A stretch of DNA of 64,000 bases from Qipengyuania marincola (GCF_029688625.1 NZ_JARULC010000001.1:1-64000); one strand, 5' to 3'. Positions 27,860 to 37,487 are shown, counted from the stretch's first letter. A program made the numbers and translations. Notes: generated from the sequence alone by a model not told the origin.

Positions 27860-29898
27860 CAGCTGCCTGCCGCTTGGTAGTGCCGCACGCCTTCGAGAAC
27901 CCCGGCGGCATGCGTTTTCGACGCGACGAACGCATGGGACAGAGCGGGATCTTCGCCCAGGCCGTCCGACCAGTTTCCAACGATCACCGGATGAGGACAG
28001 GCAACGAGCATCGAACGATCGTTACCGCTATCACCGGCCACAACAACTCTTGACTGGGTCAGCCCCAATCGGGCTGCAGCGTGGACAACGGCCGCTTGCT
28101 TTCCCCCGCCACGCGGAAGGATATCCAGATACCGACCATGGCTGGCAATGATTTCGACCGCCAAACCTTCTTTATCAAAGGCAGCGCGAATTTCATCTGT
28201 TGAAAGCTCGCCCGTGAAGAAACTGGCTTTGCCGACTTTCTGCTCGAGCAAAGCCTGCGACCGCAAGTTTAGTCTTGTCGCAACATCGTGCACCCGTTCG
28301 TGGTCCCAGTCGCGCGCGAGTCCGGCCTTCCAGGCTTCATCTTCAACAAAACAGCGACGCTCCCGATCGTACCAGTGCATTGCCGTACCGACTCCGCTGA
28401 TGATGACATCGGGGTTGGGAACCCCTTCCGCGGCAAGAATAGCTTGAGCGCTGTGGAAGCTGCGGCCGGTTGCAATGCCCAGCGCAATATTCTCGCTGTT
28501 CTCGGTCTGCCACCGAAGAAATTCGCGCAAAGCCTCCCGGTCGCCCAGCAGTGTATTGTCAATGTCGCAGACCAAAAGCCGGCCCCATGAGGGTGCATTT
28601 TGCGGGGGCGAAACCAGATCGTTTAGCAATCGGTGATAGATGCGGCAATGCGCTTGCCAATCATATGCACTCGCTGCGTCACCGCCGGCAGAGGCATAGC
28701 GGATCCAGCTTCTACGATCTGTGATGATCGAAAAGCACGCGTCTGCAATCGCGCTGCGATCGGTCGGCCGAACCAATACGCCATTTTCACAGCGCTCAAT
28801 GATATCATTGGGACCCCCACTATCGGTTGCCACCACCGGAAGGTACGAAGCGGCTGCTTCGAGCAAAGTCAGCCCAAAGGGTTCGTTCAACGCCGGATTG
28901 ACGAACACCCCGCCGCTTTCTCTCGCGAGCGCGTAATAAGCCGGTATGTCGCTTGGTTCATGGCTCTTTGGATAAGCCACATGACCGTAAAGGTCGTGGG
29001 TTTCGACCGCGGCGATAAGCTCTTCGATCACCTCGCGGCATTCCTGTTCGAGTTCCGATAGCTGTGACCGGCACCCGGCAACAATAACTAAGTTTGCGCG
29101 TTCGCGCAGTTCTGAGTGTGCAGCATAAGCTTCAACGAGCGCGACCAGGTTCTTCTTACGTACAGGCCGCGCGATCGCGAGGATGATGGGTTTCTCAAGA
29201 TCGCATAGAAATCTTGCAACATCGCTGCGGACCTTGTCGCTCACAGGCGCATTCTTGAACCGTTCCAAGTCGCAGCCAGGCGGGATGACGCGAATGCGGC
29301 CGCTTTCTATCTTCGAGTAGTGGGCGTACTGGGCTTCCGCTTCGTCCCGCGAGCTCGAAATGACGCCGCTCGCCTTTTCAAGCACTCTCTCTTCGATTTC
29401 GATGCGCCGCTCGAGTTCGGCACTTGTCGTGCCATTGGCCTGACGCTTTACCGCTCCCAAGGAATGGGCGGTAAAAACATAGGGGATGCCCAGTTCCTCA
29501 AACGCTGCCCGCGCCAGAACACCAGCATCGGCATAGTGTGCATGAATGATGTCGGGTAGCTTCGGACAGCTTTTCAGATAGTCGAGAAAGGCCTTGCACA
29601 GCGCCTCGTGCTGTTCGTGCAATTCCTCTTTTGTCAGGTAGCCTTCGTTGCCATCGGCAAGCCGCACAAGCCGAATGTCGCCGCGCATCTCGCCCGTTCC
29701 GGGGGCAAACTCATCTGAAAGTGCGGGATCTTCAAACCCACGCGTGACGATATCGATCCGATCAATCTCCGGGTCCAGTGCGCTCGTCTCAGCAAGCTCA
29801 AGCAGATATTTGATATGCCCGCCTGTATCAGCGGTAATGCCATAAGGAACATCGGTAAGGGTTAGGCATCCCTGCAACGCGATATGGCAAACAAACAT
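27856..29898 (-). CDS. Bifunctional sucrose-phosphate synthase / sucrose-phosphate phosphatase
   Basis: The 680-residue protein joins a GT4 domain (about 1-440) to an HAD-IIB phosphatase (about 442-680). The first has GITADTGGHIKYLLELAE, HAHYADAGVLARAAFE, the glucose-donor motif NPALNEPFGLTLLEAAAS and IARPVRKKN. The second opens LLVCDIDNTLLGDREAL (nucleophile Asp and DxD) and closes VVVAGDSGNDRSMLV. The pair makes sucrose from UDP-glucose and fructose-6-phosphate via sucrose-6-phosphate. Sucrose is a common compatible solute in salt-exposed sphingomonads. The start at 29898 has AAAGGTGG upstream. A divergent GT4 gene starts 71 bases away. Confidence 0.92.
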   Translation of the reverse strand: MFVCHIALQGCLTLTDVPYGITADTGGHIKYLLELAETSALDPEIDRIDIVTRGFEDPALSDEFAPGTGEMRGDIRLVRLADGNEGYLTKEELHEQHEALCKAFLDYLKSCPKLPDIIHAHYADAGVLARAAFEELGIPYVFTAHSLGAVKRQANGTTSAELERRIEIEERVLEKASGVISSSRDEAEAQYAHYSKIESGRIRVIPPGCDLERFKNAPVSDKVRSDVARFLCDLEKPIILAIARPVRKKNLVALVEAYAAHSELRERANLVIVAGCRSQLSELEQECREVIEELIAAVETHDLYGHVAYPKSHEPSDIPAYYALARESGGVFVNPALNEPFGLTLLEAAASYLPVVATDSGGPNDIIERCENGVLVRPTDRSAIADACFSIITDRRSWIRYASAGGDAASAYDWQAHCRIYHRLLNDLVSPPQNAPSWGRLLVCDIDNTLLGDREALREFLRWQTENSENIALGIATGRSFHSAQAILAAEGVPNPDVIISGVGTAMHWYDRERRCFVEDEAWKAGLARDWDHERVHDVATRLNLRSQALLEQKVGKASFFTGELSTDEIRAAFDKEGLAVEIIASHGRYLDILPRGGGKQAAVVHAAARLGLTQSRVVVAGDSGNDRSMLVACPHPVIVGNWSDGLGEDPALSHAFVASKTHAAGVLEGVRHYQAAGSW

Positions 29899-29968
29899 CC
29901 AGAACCACCTTTCACAGGGGGTCTAACTGGCGTAACCCCATCCTCGTTTCTAATGAATCGAGTAATAA

Positions 29969-31024
29969 ATGTTACATCGCCTAAAGATCGCGCATATCGC
30001 GCCGGTCATATATCCGGTCCCACCTAAACAATATGGAGGAACCGAAAGGGTCATCGCCGATCTGGTGCGTGAGCAGACACGCGATCATGATGTAACCGTG
30101 TTCGGACCCGCCGATTGCAAGATTGAGCGCGCGCAGTTGACCGGCGACTATTCCTCGGTATCCGCATACAAAGAAAACGTAGCCCAGGCACCGCCGGGGT
30201 TACCGGCTGAACTGGAAGCGCAGCAGCTGTGCGATCTCGTGCGCTACGCGCGCGACTTCGATATTCTTCACCTGCATGGAAGCGCTCATGCGAGTGGAGT
30301 TTGCGCTGCTTTCGATGTTCCGGCGGTGCGCACTATCCATTGGCGTGCGGACGAACCAGATCATGTCGAACACTTCCGCGCTTTTCCCAGGGAGAAGATC
30401 ATCGCCATCTCGCACGACCAGTCCCGCGCGGTGCCGCACTCCTCGCTCGCCGGCATTGTCCATCATGGGCTGCCGAAGGATCGTTATACGCGAGGCGAAG
30501 GCTCAGGTCGCTATCTCGCCTTTCTAGGCCGCATGACCGACCAGAAGCGTCCAGATCGAGCCATTCAGGTCGCGCACAATTCCGCGCTCCCGCTAAAGCT
30601 CGCCGGGCCGATCGATCCGGGCAACCCAGACTATTTCGCCCAAAAAGTCGCTCCGCATCTTGGCAAAACCGTTGAGCACATTGGCAGCGTAGATGACGCA
30701 CAAAAGCAATCCCTCTTAGGCGATGCAATGGCGTTTATCTTCCCAATCGACTGGCCCGAGCCATTTGGCCTGGTGATGATCGAAGCGATGGCCTGCGGGA
30801 CGCCGGTTATTGCATGGAACCGAGGCAGCGCTAACGAAATCGTCGAAGATGGTCTTACCGGGTATGTCGTGAACTCGATCGAAGAAGCGGAGCGCGCGAT
30901 CGAAAAGGTTCAGGAGCTCGACAGGCAGCAAATCCGCGGGCGGTTTGAGGAGCGCTTCTCCTCAACGCGAATGGCGCGTGAAACCATCGATATTTATCGA
31001 GACGTACTCGCTCAGCGATCATAG
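29969..31024 (+). CDS. Family 4 glycosyltransferase
   Basis: The 351-residue GT-B protein starts RLKIAHIAPVIYPVPPKQYGGTERVIADLVRE, with the glycine-rich acceptor loop. It has DILHLHGSAHASG and the donor-site motif PIDWPEPFGLVMIEAMACGTPVIAWNRGSANEI, the E-x7-E pattern of GT4 enzymes. The closest general type is WbaZ/capsule-like mannosyl- or glucosyltransferases. It is divergent from the sucrose-phosphate synthase gene and converges on the Crp gene by 13 bases. Confidence 0.88.
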   Translation: MLHRLKIAHIAPVIYPVPPKQYGGTERVIADLVREQTRDHDVTVFGPADCKIERAQLTGDYSSVSAYKENVAQAPPGLPAELEAQQLCDLVRYARDFDILHLHGSAHASGVCAAFDVPAVRTIHWRADEPDHVEHFRAFPREKIIAISHDQSRAVPHSSLAGIVHHGLPKDRYTRGEGSGRYLAFLGRMTDQKRPDRAIQVAHNSALPLKLAGPIDPGNPDYFAQKVAPHLGKTVEHIGSVDDAQKQSLLGDAMAFIFPIDWPEPFGLVMIEAMACGTPVIAWNRGSANEIVEDGLTGYVVNSIEEAERAIEKVQELDRQQIRGRFEERFSSTRMARETIDIYRDVLAQRS

Positions 31025-31755
31025 AGGCCATCAAGAGCAAGATCACCTTTACCATAGAGATAATCGGGCGAGAATTGTGCCAACTTGCACAAGCCAACTT
31101 CATCGAGAATTTCTATTTCGCCGTCACCTTGTGCGATGAGCAGACCGCGCTCGCGCAGCGTACGAAAGCTGCGATTGGCATGCACTGTGGTAATGCCGCA
31201 CGCTTCGGCGAAATCGCGTTGTAGCAAGGGTATCGGGAAATTCTGCCCGTCATAGCGCCCGACTAGCCTCAATCGCTCGATTAGCTCGCAGACGAGATGC
31301 GCAATGCGTCCCTCCGCGTTAAGCCGACCAAGCCGGAATATCCATGTTCGATGCATGGCAGCATCGAGCATGGTGGAAAACCACATAACTCGCCCAAGAT
31401 GTGGATACTGATCCACTAGCTCTGCGATTGCTTTATGCGGCACCTGCGCCACTTTCACAGCGTCCAGTGTCCCGACCGAATGGTCCAGACGCTTCATGGC
31501 AAAGCCATGCGGATCGACGAAATCTCCAACGATATTAACCCCGACCAGTTGTCGCTCGCCCTTCTGGTCGTCCAAATGTCGAAGCATGGATCCTTCGACG
31601 ATGAAGTAGGAGTTTTCGATCCGCTCTCCGCGCTCTACAAGTGTCTTTCGCGGTTCCAAATCGACGGTGCGCGCGACCGCATTATCCAAGGCACGTTTTT
31701 CTTCGTCGCTTAAGTCGTGCCGCAGACGACCCTTCAAAAATAAATCGGTAAGCAT
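31012..31755 (-). CDS. Crp/Fnr-family transcription regulator
   Basis: The 247-residue protein has an N-terminal cyclic-nucleotide-binding-like barrel (about 10-130; SYFIVEGSMLRHLDDQKGERQLVGVNIVGDFVDPHGF) and a C-terminal winged helix (about 160-235; LLQRDFAEACGITTVHANRSFRTLRERGLL). It lacks an Fnr-type cysteine cluster, so it is not an oxygen sensor of that kind. The start at 31755 has AAAGGATCGCC before it. It is likely to regulate nearby stress or glycosyltransferase genes, but no sites are assigned. Confidence 0.9.
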   Translation of the reverse strand: MLTDLFLKGRLRHDLSDEEKRALDNAVARTVDLEPRKTLVERGERIENSYFIVEGSMLRHLDDQKGERQLVGVNIVGDFVDPHGFAMKRLDHSVGTLDAVKVAQVPHKAIAELVDQYPHLGRVMWFSTMLDAAMHRTWIFRLGRLNAEGRIAHLVCELIERLRLVGRYDGQNFPIPLLQRDFAEACGITTVHANRSFRTLRERGLLIAQGDGEIEILDEVGLCKLAQFSPDYLYGKGDLALDGLYDR

Positions 31756-31914
31756 GGCGATCCTTTCGCAGCGGACCAAATTGCGTCAGTTCGCGTTTTG
31801 GGATCGCTATGTCATTGTTCAGCCGTTGATATGGCTGGTTCGCAAGTTGCAGCTTCTCATGCTGGTGTTTGTCGATTCTAGCAAGGGTCACGATTTGAGC
31901 GGCCGACCCAAGAA

Positions 31915-33158
31915 CTATCGATGCGCGGTGTTTGTGGCTTTGGAAACCACCGCCCCTGTAGTGAAGCCATGAACGAGCGTGGAAAGAAGGATCGTGAAAC
32001 CGACCGTTGCCCACAATTCGCCTTCATCGACAAGATCGAGCTGTCCTACAGCATAAACGAGATAATAGATCGAGCCCAGCCCGCGCAACCATAAAAGGAG
32101 ATGATCGCTCGTTGCCGAAGAGATAGATCGCTGCCGAACAGCGATACCATTCCCGTCGCTGGCCGAATGAGAAAGATGAGCGCGCAGCCGAGCAGCGCAT
32201 GAGGCCAATCGAGGTAGGGCCATAGCACCGGCAAAGCACCGCCGAGCAGGACCAATAGGATTGCTGTCAACGCATGCTCGAGTGCTTCGGAAAAGCTATG
32301 TAGGCGCGTGTGATAATCATGATCTGATTCCCCGCGCCGCAAAATAAGTCCCATCGCAAACGCTGCAATGAGCCCATATCCTTCAATCAATTCGGTCGCG
32401 CCGTAGGTCAGAAGAACAGCGGCAAACGCAATCACGCCTGAGGACGTTGTTGCAAGCGGATTGTTGCGGGGGAGGGCGAACAATACCTTGCCCAGAAGCC
32501 ATCCAGCGACAAATCCAGCGAGAGTGCCGATCACTATCTTGTAATTGACGTACAGCCCGAACCATTTCCATAGCTACTCTTCGGCTGTGCCTGTTGCGGC
32601 AACAAGGAAAATGCCGAGATAGACGAATGGGAACGCCAGTCCATCATTCAGGCCCGCTTCGGTCTTTAGCGCAAAGCGTACTGGATGTTCGCCACCCTCG
32701 AGCGGCGGACCCACCTGAACATCGGCAGCGAGCACGGGATCGGTTGGCACCAGGACCGCTGCGAGCAACACTGCACCAGCTAGTGTCATACCGATCAGCA
32801 TTCCATCAAGGGCCACTGCCAGAATGCACAAAGTCATCGCTATCAACAGCAGCCTGATTGCGCGACCATTTAGCAAAATCGGCAATGCGATCGAGCCGAA
32901 GGCCCGTTCCAAACAGCGCTATGATAACAGCAAGTTCGGACGCAAATTCCAAAAAACGGGCTGATCAAGCGGGCTGAAGGCCTCCGGTACGCCTGGCAAA
33001 AGACCGAAGACCGCCAGTCTACCGAGGATCAACAGTCCGGAAGCTGCTGGTTCGCGACCTGAGAAACATCGTGGAAGCCAATAAGCAAAAACGATCGCCA
33101 ATCCGCATCCTGCGAGCAGGATGTGGTAAGGTGCAAAAGCGAAGAAGGGTTCGTCCAC
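31915..33158 (-). pseudogene. CPA1-type cation:proton antiporter, broken by several frameshifts
   Basis: Four separate reverse frames carry consecutive parts of one NhaP-like K+/Na+:H+ antiporter. The order is 33158-32919 (FFAFAPYHILLAGCGLAIVFAYWLP), 32912-32574 (GAVLLAAVLVPTDPVLAADVQVGPP, with the transport-site Asp), 32534-32046 (LLTYGATELIEGYGLIAAF, LEHALTAILLVLLGGALP) and 32223-31915 (GLGSIYYLVYAVGQLDL). The sequence can be followed throughout but needs frame changes near 32930, 32560 and 32080, and the second frame is preceded by a further shift. It is non-functional as read. Confidence 0.85.
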
Positions 33159-33201
33159 GACTATGAGCGTATGAACCGAAATGCGACGATGCGGAACACC
33201 G

Positions 33202-33582
33202 TCACATCAAGAACCAGATCGCGATGAGCAGCAAAACGGCTGCGAGGGACATCAGGCTAGCGATAAGCTTCATATTGAACTGCTTGATCGGCTCGATCTC
33301 GTGCGGATCCATACGTTCGATCACGCTGCACGCCTTGTTTTCGGCAAGGTAGAAAATTGTAATGCCGACGACAATAAAGACGCTGGCAATCGCGCGTGCC
33401 ACCCATGCCGGTTCGATCTTCGTGAAGACCGCATTGAAGGCCAAGCCAATACCGACCGCAGCCATGCCGGTGCGCATCCATCCTGCAAAGGTGCGTTCAT
33501 TCGCAAGGATCGTCCGGTCTTCGGCTAAGTCGGTGCGCTGTTCGCTGAGATCTTCACCCGACGCCAATGGATTGCTCCGCAA
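33202..33582 (-). CDS. DUF202 (YidH) family membrane protein
   Basis: The 126-residue protein has the YidH/DUF202 pattern. A soluble start is followed by LAEDRTILANERTFAGWMRTGMAAVGIGLAFNAVF, the family signature with the first span. There are three spans in all, at about 38-55, 62-82 and 105-125. Function is unknown in the family. It lies 43 bases downstream of the preceding small FPASDPP gene's stop at 33614. Confidence 0.85.
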   Translation of the reverse strand: MRSNPLASGEDLSEQRTDLAEDRTILANERTFAGWMRTGMAAVGIGLAFNAVFTKIEPAWVARAIASVFIVVGITIFYLAENKACSVIERMDPHEIEPIKQFNMKLIASLMSLAAVLLLIAIWFLM

Positions 33583-33613
33583 GAACGTTGATCGCCTGCT
33601 GCTTGGAACTCAT

Positions 33614-33835
33614 TCAATACTTCGCTGGCGGATCGCTCGCCGGAAAACTCTCGTCCAGAGCCTGGTCGGTTTCGTCCCAATTTTCCTTAGTCTCATCGCG
33701 GGTTGCTTCTGGACCGGCGTTGCGTACACCATCGTCGGGTTCCCCTTTAGCGTAGGCTGGCGCGCTTCGTTTCTTCGAGAATTGACGATATCCGATATAC
33801 CCCAATGCGCCCAAGGCGGCGAGTCTCATCAGCAT
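33614..33835 (-). CDS. Small protein with C-terminal FPASDPP motif
   Basis: The 73-residue product has an N-terminal hydrophobic segment (MLMRLAALGALGYIGYRQF), then a charged linker and a closing ETDQALDESFPASDPPAKY. The ESFPASDPP ending recurs in small stress-type proteins of sphingomonads and rhizobia, function unknown. The start at 33835 is supported by AAAGGAAATCGAC; the longer frame to 33901 lacks a site. A candidate EcfG promoter lies 29 bases upstream of it. Confidence 0.75.
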   Translation of the reverse strand: MLMRLAALGALGYIGYRQFSKKRSAPAYAKGEPDDGVRNAGPEATRDETKENWDETDQALDESFPASDPPAKY

Positions 33836-33863
33836 GTCGATTTCCTTTCGCGAACGTTCTGAG

Positions 33864-33888
33864 AACGCGAAGATAGCTATCCAGTTTC
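33864..33888 (-). promoter_or_regulatory. Candidate EcfG promoter for the FPASDPP gene
   Basis: On the minus strand GAAAC (33888-33884), a 16-base spacer and CGTT (33867-33864). The -10 is exact and the -35 matches 4 of 5 to the GGAAC-N16/17-CGTT consensus. It sits 29 bases before the ATG of a stress-type gene. Confidence 0.45.
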
Positions 33889-34009
33889 TTTGGAGTAACA
33901 TTTATCAATCAGCATGTTCGCCTCGGTCGCTGAATACGTCGGAGACGAAAGTCTGGCTCCGAAGTAGGGCCATTGTCATTATGGGTGCTTCTCGCAATAG
34001 TAGAACTAG

Positions 34010-34558
34010 CTATCCGTCTGCCTGCGGACGGCCACCGACATTGGCAAGAATTTGCGGTTCTTCGGGCCGCTCGTCATTATCGGCGATAACGCTGAAACTG
34101 GCATCGGTTTCCAGAATGACCCACTTAGCCTGGCCGATCTCGTGCAAACCGTTTTCGCGCAATGCGCCCATGATTTCCGCGTCACTGATGCGTTCCTTAC
34201 GCATGTTGTCGCGCAGATAATCGCCGTTATCAACCAAGAGGGTTGGCCTCGCCTTAATAAGGTTGGCGACCATATCGCTTCTCAGCACGATGCTCGTCAT
34301 CAGCCATTGGAGGAGCATGAGCCATGAGGCTGCCACCAAAGCGTCTGCGACCGAGACGTTTTCGAGAAGTATGCCAGATGTAACCAGGCCGCCCAGAGCC
34401 ACAGTTATAATCCAGTCGAAATTGTTCATCTGCGAAGTGGTGCGTTTCCCCGAAATTCGTACGAGAATGATGATCGCCAGATAAATCACCGTTGCCGAAA
34501 GCAGAATATCTTCCAGGCGGTTCACACTGTTGAACCACGTGTTGATGTCTCCGGTCAT
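34010..34558 (-). CDS. DUF421 (YetF-like) membrane protein, copy 2
   Basis: The 182-residue protein repeats the DUF421 core seen at 12757, RISGKRTTSQMNNFDWIITVALG, and the YetF domain segment LLVDNGDYLRDNMRKERISDAEIMG. The N-terminal membrane part has three spans. It is clearly paralogous to copy 1 by the shared ten-residue GKRTTSQMNNFDW stretch, but otherwise differs, so the duplication is old. It is oriented opposite to the next gene. Confidence 0.87.
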   Translation of the reverse strand: MTGDINTWFNSVNRLEDILLSATVIYLAIIILVRISGKRTTSQMNNFDWIITVALGGLVTSGILLENVSVADALVAASWLMLLQWLMTSIVLRSDMVANLIKARPTLLVDNGDYLRDNMRKERISDAEIMGALRENGLHEIGQAKWVILETDASFSVIADNDERPEEPQILANVGGRPQADG

Positions 34559-34706
34559 GGCCGTAGCTCCTTCTGATTGGGTTTCTGCATCTATTGCGCA
34601 ATTGCTCTAGCGTTCGTCGACTGACACCGAGTTGATAAATGTTGGTCCGAAAGTTCGGAGCCGGACCCGGCGGCATCCCATCGTTTGATCGTGGCATTTC
34701 GCAGCA

Positions 34707-35287
34707 ATGGAAGATGAAGGTGGACGAAATACCAGTGAAGAAGAAGACGACCATGGTGGCCATGGATATTGCTGGCATTGGTGTTACTGGCCGCACTCTT
34801 GTTTTGGTTGGCGACAGCTGCCGACGATGACGATGCGGTAGTCGATACCACTGCCGAGCTTTCCAATGCTTCCCATCGAGCAACGGTCGTAAACGATGAC
34901 CTTCCTACCGCGACGGTTGCTAAAGCGAATTATGCGCTTGGCGACGTAGTCGAGAACCCGACAGAATTTATCGGACGAGACGATTTTAGCGGCGAGGTGA
35001 GCATGCCCTCGGTTCCGACCGATCGCGGTTTTTGGATCGAAGCGGACGGGGCGCGGCTTTTCGCTGTGCTTATCGATCGCCTTCGCGAAGTGCCGGTTGA
35101 TATTAATGTCGGTCAAGAGCTTCGCGTTGCGAAAGACATGCTGCGCGATGCGACGTTCATCGCTGACATTCCAGGTTAAGAGCTCGAAGTCGACACATTG
35201 GCGAGCCTTGAGGATCAAGATGTCTATCTTGTGGTCCAGGAAGACGACATCGAAATCACCGGTCGCAGGGCGTTTGAAGGTAAGTGA
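34707..35287 (+). pseudogene. Membrane-anchored acidic protein with disrupted frame (unknown function)
   Basis: The main open frame (TTG at 34769 to 35179) begins with a membrane segment (LLALVLLAALLFWLATAA) and a soluble part with ALGDVVENPTEFIGRDDFSGEV and RGFWIEADGARLFAV. Two breaks are visible. Upstream, ATG at 34707 opens MEDEGGRNTSEEE in another frame, and a one-base change would join it to RRRRPWWPWILLALV. At 35177-35179 a TAA interrupts a frame that continues ELEVDTLASLEDQDVYLVV to 35287. The final TGA there is contributed by the terminal repeat of the IS3 copy, so the true end is lost. Confidence 0.6.
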
Positions 35288-36555
35288 CGTGACCCCAGCT
35301 TTCCCCCAGCTGGGATTAGAGCCGGGCGGTTGTTTTGCGCATAAGCGCGGTTGAAGCAATGGGCTGCGTAGCGGAGCCCGTAGGGCGTAGCGAAGCAGGC
35401 CATTGCTTATCCCGTTCAGCGGCGAACGCCGCCGGTGTTGCATAACCGAGAGACGAGTATGGTCGCTCCCGATTGTAGTCTTCGACCCAGGCCGCGATCT
35501 CGACACGGGCATGGGCAATGCTCAAAATTGGAAGCGCAGCTGGCCGAAGGCCTACCTCTCGACATAGCCATTCTGCATCGGCCTTCCGGGCGCGGTGTAA
35601 TGCCACTCCACGCCGACCTAGCCGCATCATGCCAGCACAGCGTTGCTGGTGAGCTCGGTGCCATTGTCGCTGACGATCATGCCTGGCTTGCCGCGCTGTT
35701 CGATCAGTGCGGTCAGCTCGCGAACGACACGGCGACCAGAGATCGAGGTGTCCGGCACCGCTGCCAGGCACTCCCGGGTCACGTCATCGACCACGTTGAG
35801 CACCCGGAACCGTCTTCCCGAAGCCATCTGGTCGTGAACAAAGTCCAGGCTCCAGCGCTGGTTCGGCAGCGCCAGAACCGGAGCAGGTGCCCTTGTGCCG
35901 ACAGCACGCCTGCGGCTTAGTCGTCGCCTCACTGCCAGCCCTTCTTCCTTGTAGAGCCTCTGGGTCTTCTTCCGGTTGATCATCTTCCCCTCCCGGCGCA
36001 GCAGGATATGCAGACGGCGATAGCCGAACCGGCGACGCTCATTGGCCAGCTCGCGCAGCTTCTCGCGAAGCTCGGCATCATCGTCTCGGGTGGAGCGGTA
36101 ACGCACGCTCTTGCGATCAGCATCGATAACACGGCACGCCCGCCGCTCGCTCATCCCATGGCACACCTGGAGATGAGCAACAGCTTCCCGCTGCGCGGCG
36201 GGCGTCAGAACTTTTTTGCCAGAAGATCGTTGGCTTCGCCGCCCTTCGGGTCAGAGAAGCCTTGTCCAGCATCGCATCGGCCAGCAGCCGCTTGAGCTTG
36301 GCGTTCTCGCTCTCGAGCTCCTTCAGTCGGCGGGCATCGGACACTTCCATCCCGCCATACTCCGACTTCCAGTTGTAGATCGTCGCTTCAGATACACCGT
36401 GCCGACGGGCGAGGTCCGCGGTCTTCGCACCCGCCTCTGCCTCCTTGAGCACGCCGATGATCTGCTCTTCGGTGAACCTCGTACGCTTCATCGTCTGTCC
36501 TTCCTTCAAGGCCAGACTCTAATCGCTCGTGGAGGAAAATCAGGGGGTCACGTCA
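35285..36555 (-). mobile_element. IS3-family insertion sequence, copy B (decayed)
   Basis: Terminal repeats TGACGTGACCCC at 35285 and its complement ending at 36555 bound about 1.27 kb. GGATTAGAGCC and GATTAGAGTC continue the inner repeat. orfA and orfB are both damaged. The left 200 bases are nearly repeated at 52530-52735 in the same orientation. Confidence 0.85.
35316..36491 (-). pseudogene. Degraded OrfA/OrfB of IS copy B
   Basis: OrfA starts at 36491 (MKRTRFTEEQIIGVLKEAEAG) with its HTH and zipper. At MLDKASL about 20 bases are inserted (near 36244-36264), so the frame runs on as TRRAAKPTIFWQKSSD instead of ending LLAKKF. OrfB reads MCHGMSERRACRVIDADRKS to [16 protein letters not shown] (first two catalytic Asp present), then meets a stop and frame change near 35627. 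The central Glu region is mostly deleted, and only SIAHARVEIAAWVEDYNRERPYSSLG survives. It is inactive. Confidence 0.85.
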
Positions 36556-36631
36556 CCCCCGGCGAGATTGGCTTGTACGGCCTGCTAAGACTCAATTTGT
36601 AACTTCATATTATCAGCCTATTTATAACCAG

Positions 36632-36883
36632 ATGAACCTTTATCTCCTGTTCTTTGATCCGGATTATGGTCCAAAGGACCTCGACTTGTGTGGTGACGGC
36701 ATCAGATTGCGTGACGGACTCTATCTCATCCAGAGCGAACTGACCCGCTCAAAACTGTATCATCGGATTAAATGGCAACTGAAGGATGGCGCGGCACTTC
36801 TGGTCGCCCCGTTGGCGGATGACCCCAAGTTCAAAGGAATGGAAGCTGGGTCGCTGAAATGGCTTAGGGACATCGAAAGTTAA
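36632..36883 (+). CDS. Conserved hypothetical protein (83 aa)
   Basis: The product begins MNLYLLFFDPDYGPKDLDL and contains RLRDGLYLIQSELTRSKLYHRIKWQLKDGAALLVAPLADDPKFKGM. The layout (beta-alpha-beta-beta with an F-D-P motif and a VAPL strand) is reminiscent of Cas2-like or ferredoxin-like small folds, but no nuclease motif or CRISPR context is present, so that is not claimed. Proteins of this kind recur in sphingomonads with unknown function. It sits between IS copy B and a two-component pair. Confidence 0.6.
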   Translation: MNLYLLFFDPDYGPKDLDLCGDGIRLRDGLYLIQSELTRSKLYHRIKWQLKDGAALLVAPLADDPKFKGMEAGSLKWLRDIES

Positions 36884-37058
36884 AACCTTCCTGCGCTTAC
36901 TTCACATTTTGCGGCGAGCTGCGTGGCGGTCTGAGCCCGTGAGACCTGAAGAAATTATCGGAGTTGGAGCGCCACGACTTCATCCGCCAAAGACACCGAT
37001 CGCATGACGTTCTTGAACTGCAAGGAAACAAATTTTCTGACGATCAGTATGCTGGCAT

Positions 37059-37487
37059 ATGTCAGACAACGTACATCATTTCACCTCGCTAGGCGCGCTG
37101 ATTGTCGAAGACGAACCGTTCATCGCTATGGACCTCGAACATGGTCTGGAAGAAGTTGGATTTAAGACCTCAGTGTATGCGTCGTGCGAGGATGCTCACC
37201 GTGTGGTGAGACAGACTGTCTTCGAAGCCGCAGTACTCGATGTGAACTTATCTCGGGAGGAGACGAGTATCCCCATCGCCGAAAGACTCATCGAACTTCG
37301 TATTCCGTTCGTCTTTCACACCGGTGACGTCGAAGGGAACGCGGAGCTGCTTGCCCGGTTCAACGCGCCGATTATCCCCAAACCCATGCCCTCCAGCGTA
37401 GTTGCCCATACGCTTAAGTGCCTGGTGGAGGGCGTGCCGACAGATGAATTTTTCGAGGCGATCCAAAGCGACAGAAATTTGTCGTGA
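37059..37487 (+). CDS. Single-domain response regulator
   Basis: The 142-residue protein is a lone receiver domain: acidic pair Glu-Asp in ALIVEDEPFIAMDLE, phosphoacceptor Asp61 in AAVLDVNLSREE, Thr/His in FVFHTGDVEGN and the conserved Lys in APIIPKPMPSS. There is no output domain, so it probably relays phosphate or binds a partner. It is 29 bases from a HisKA_2-type kinase, the likely partner. The orphan receiver plus HisKA_2 kinase pattern is common in alphaproteobacterial general-stress control; a link is inference. Confidence 0.88.
   Translation: MSDNVHHFTSLGALIVEDEPFIAMDLEHGLEEVGFKTSVYASCEDAHRVVRQTVFEAAVLDVNLSREETSIPIAERLIELRIPFVFHTGDVEGNAELLARFNAPIIPKPMPSSVVAHTLKCLVEGVPTDEFFEAIQSDRNLS

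Noticed and set aside
36632..36883. Cas2-like protein and CRISPR locus
   Set aside because: Only a loose resemblance in fold; no array or cas genes nearby.
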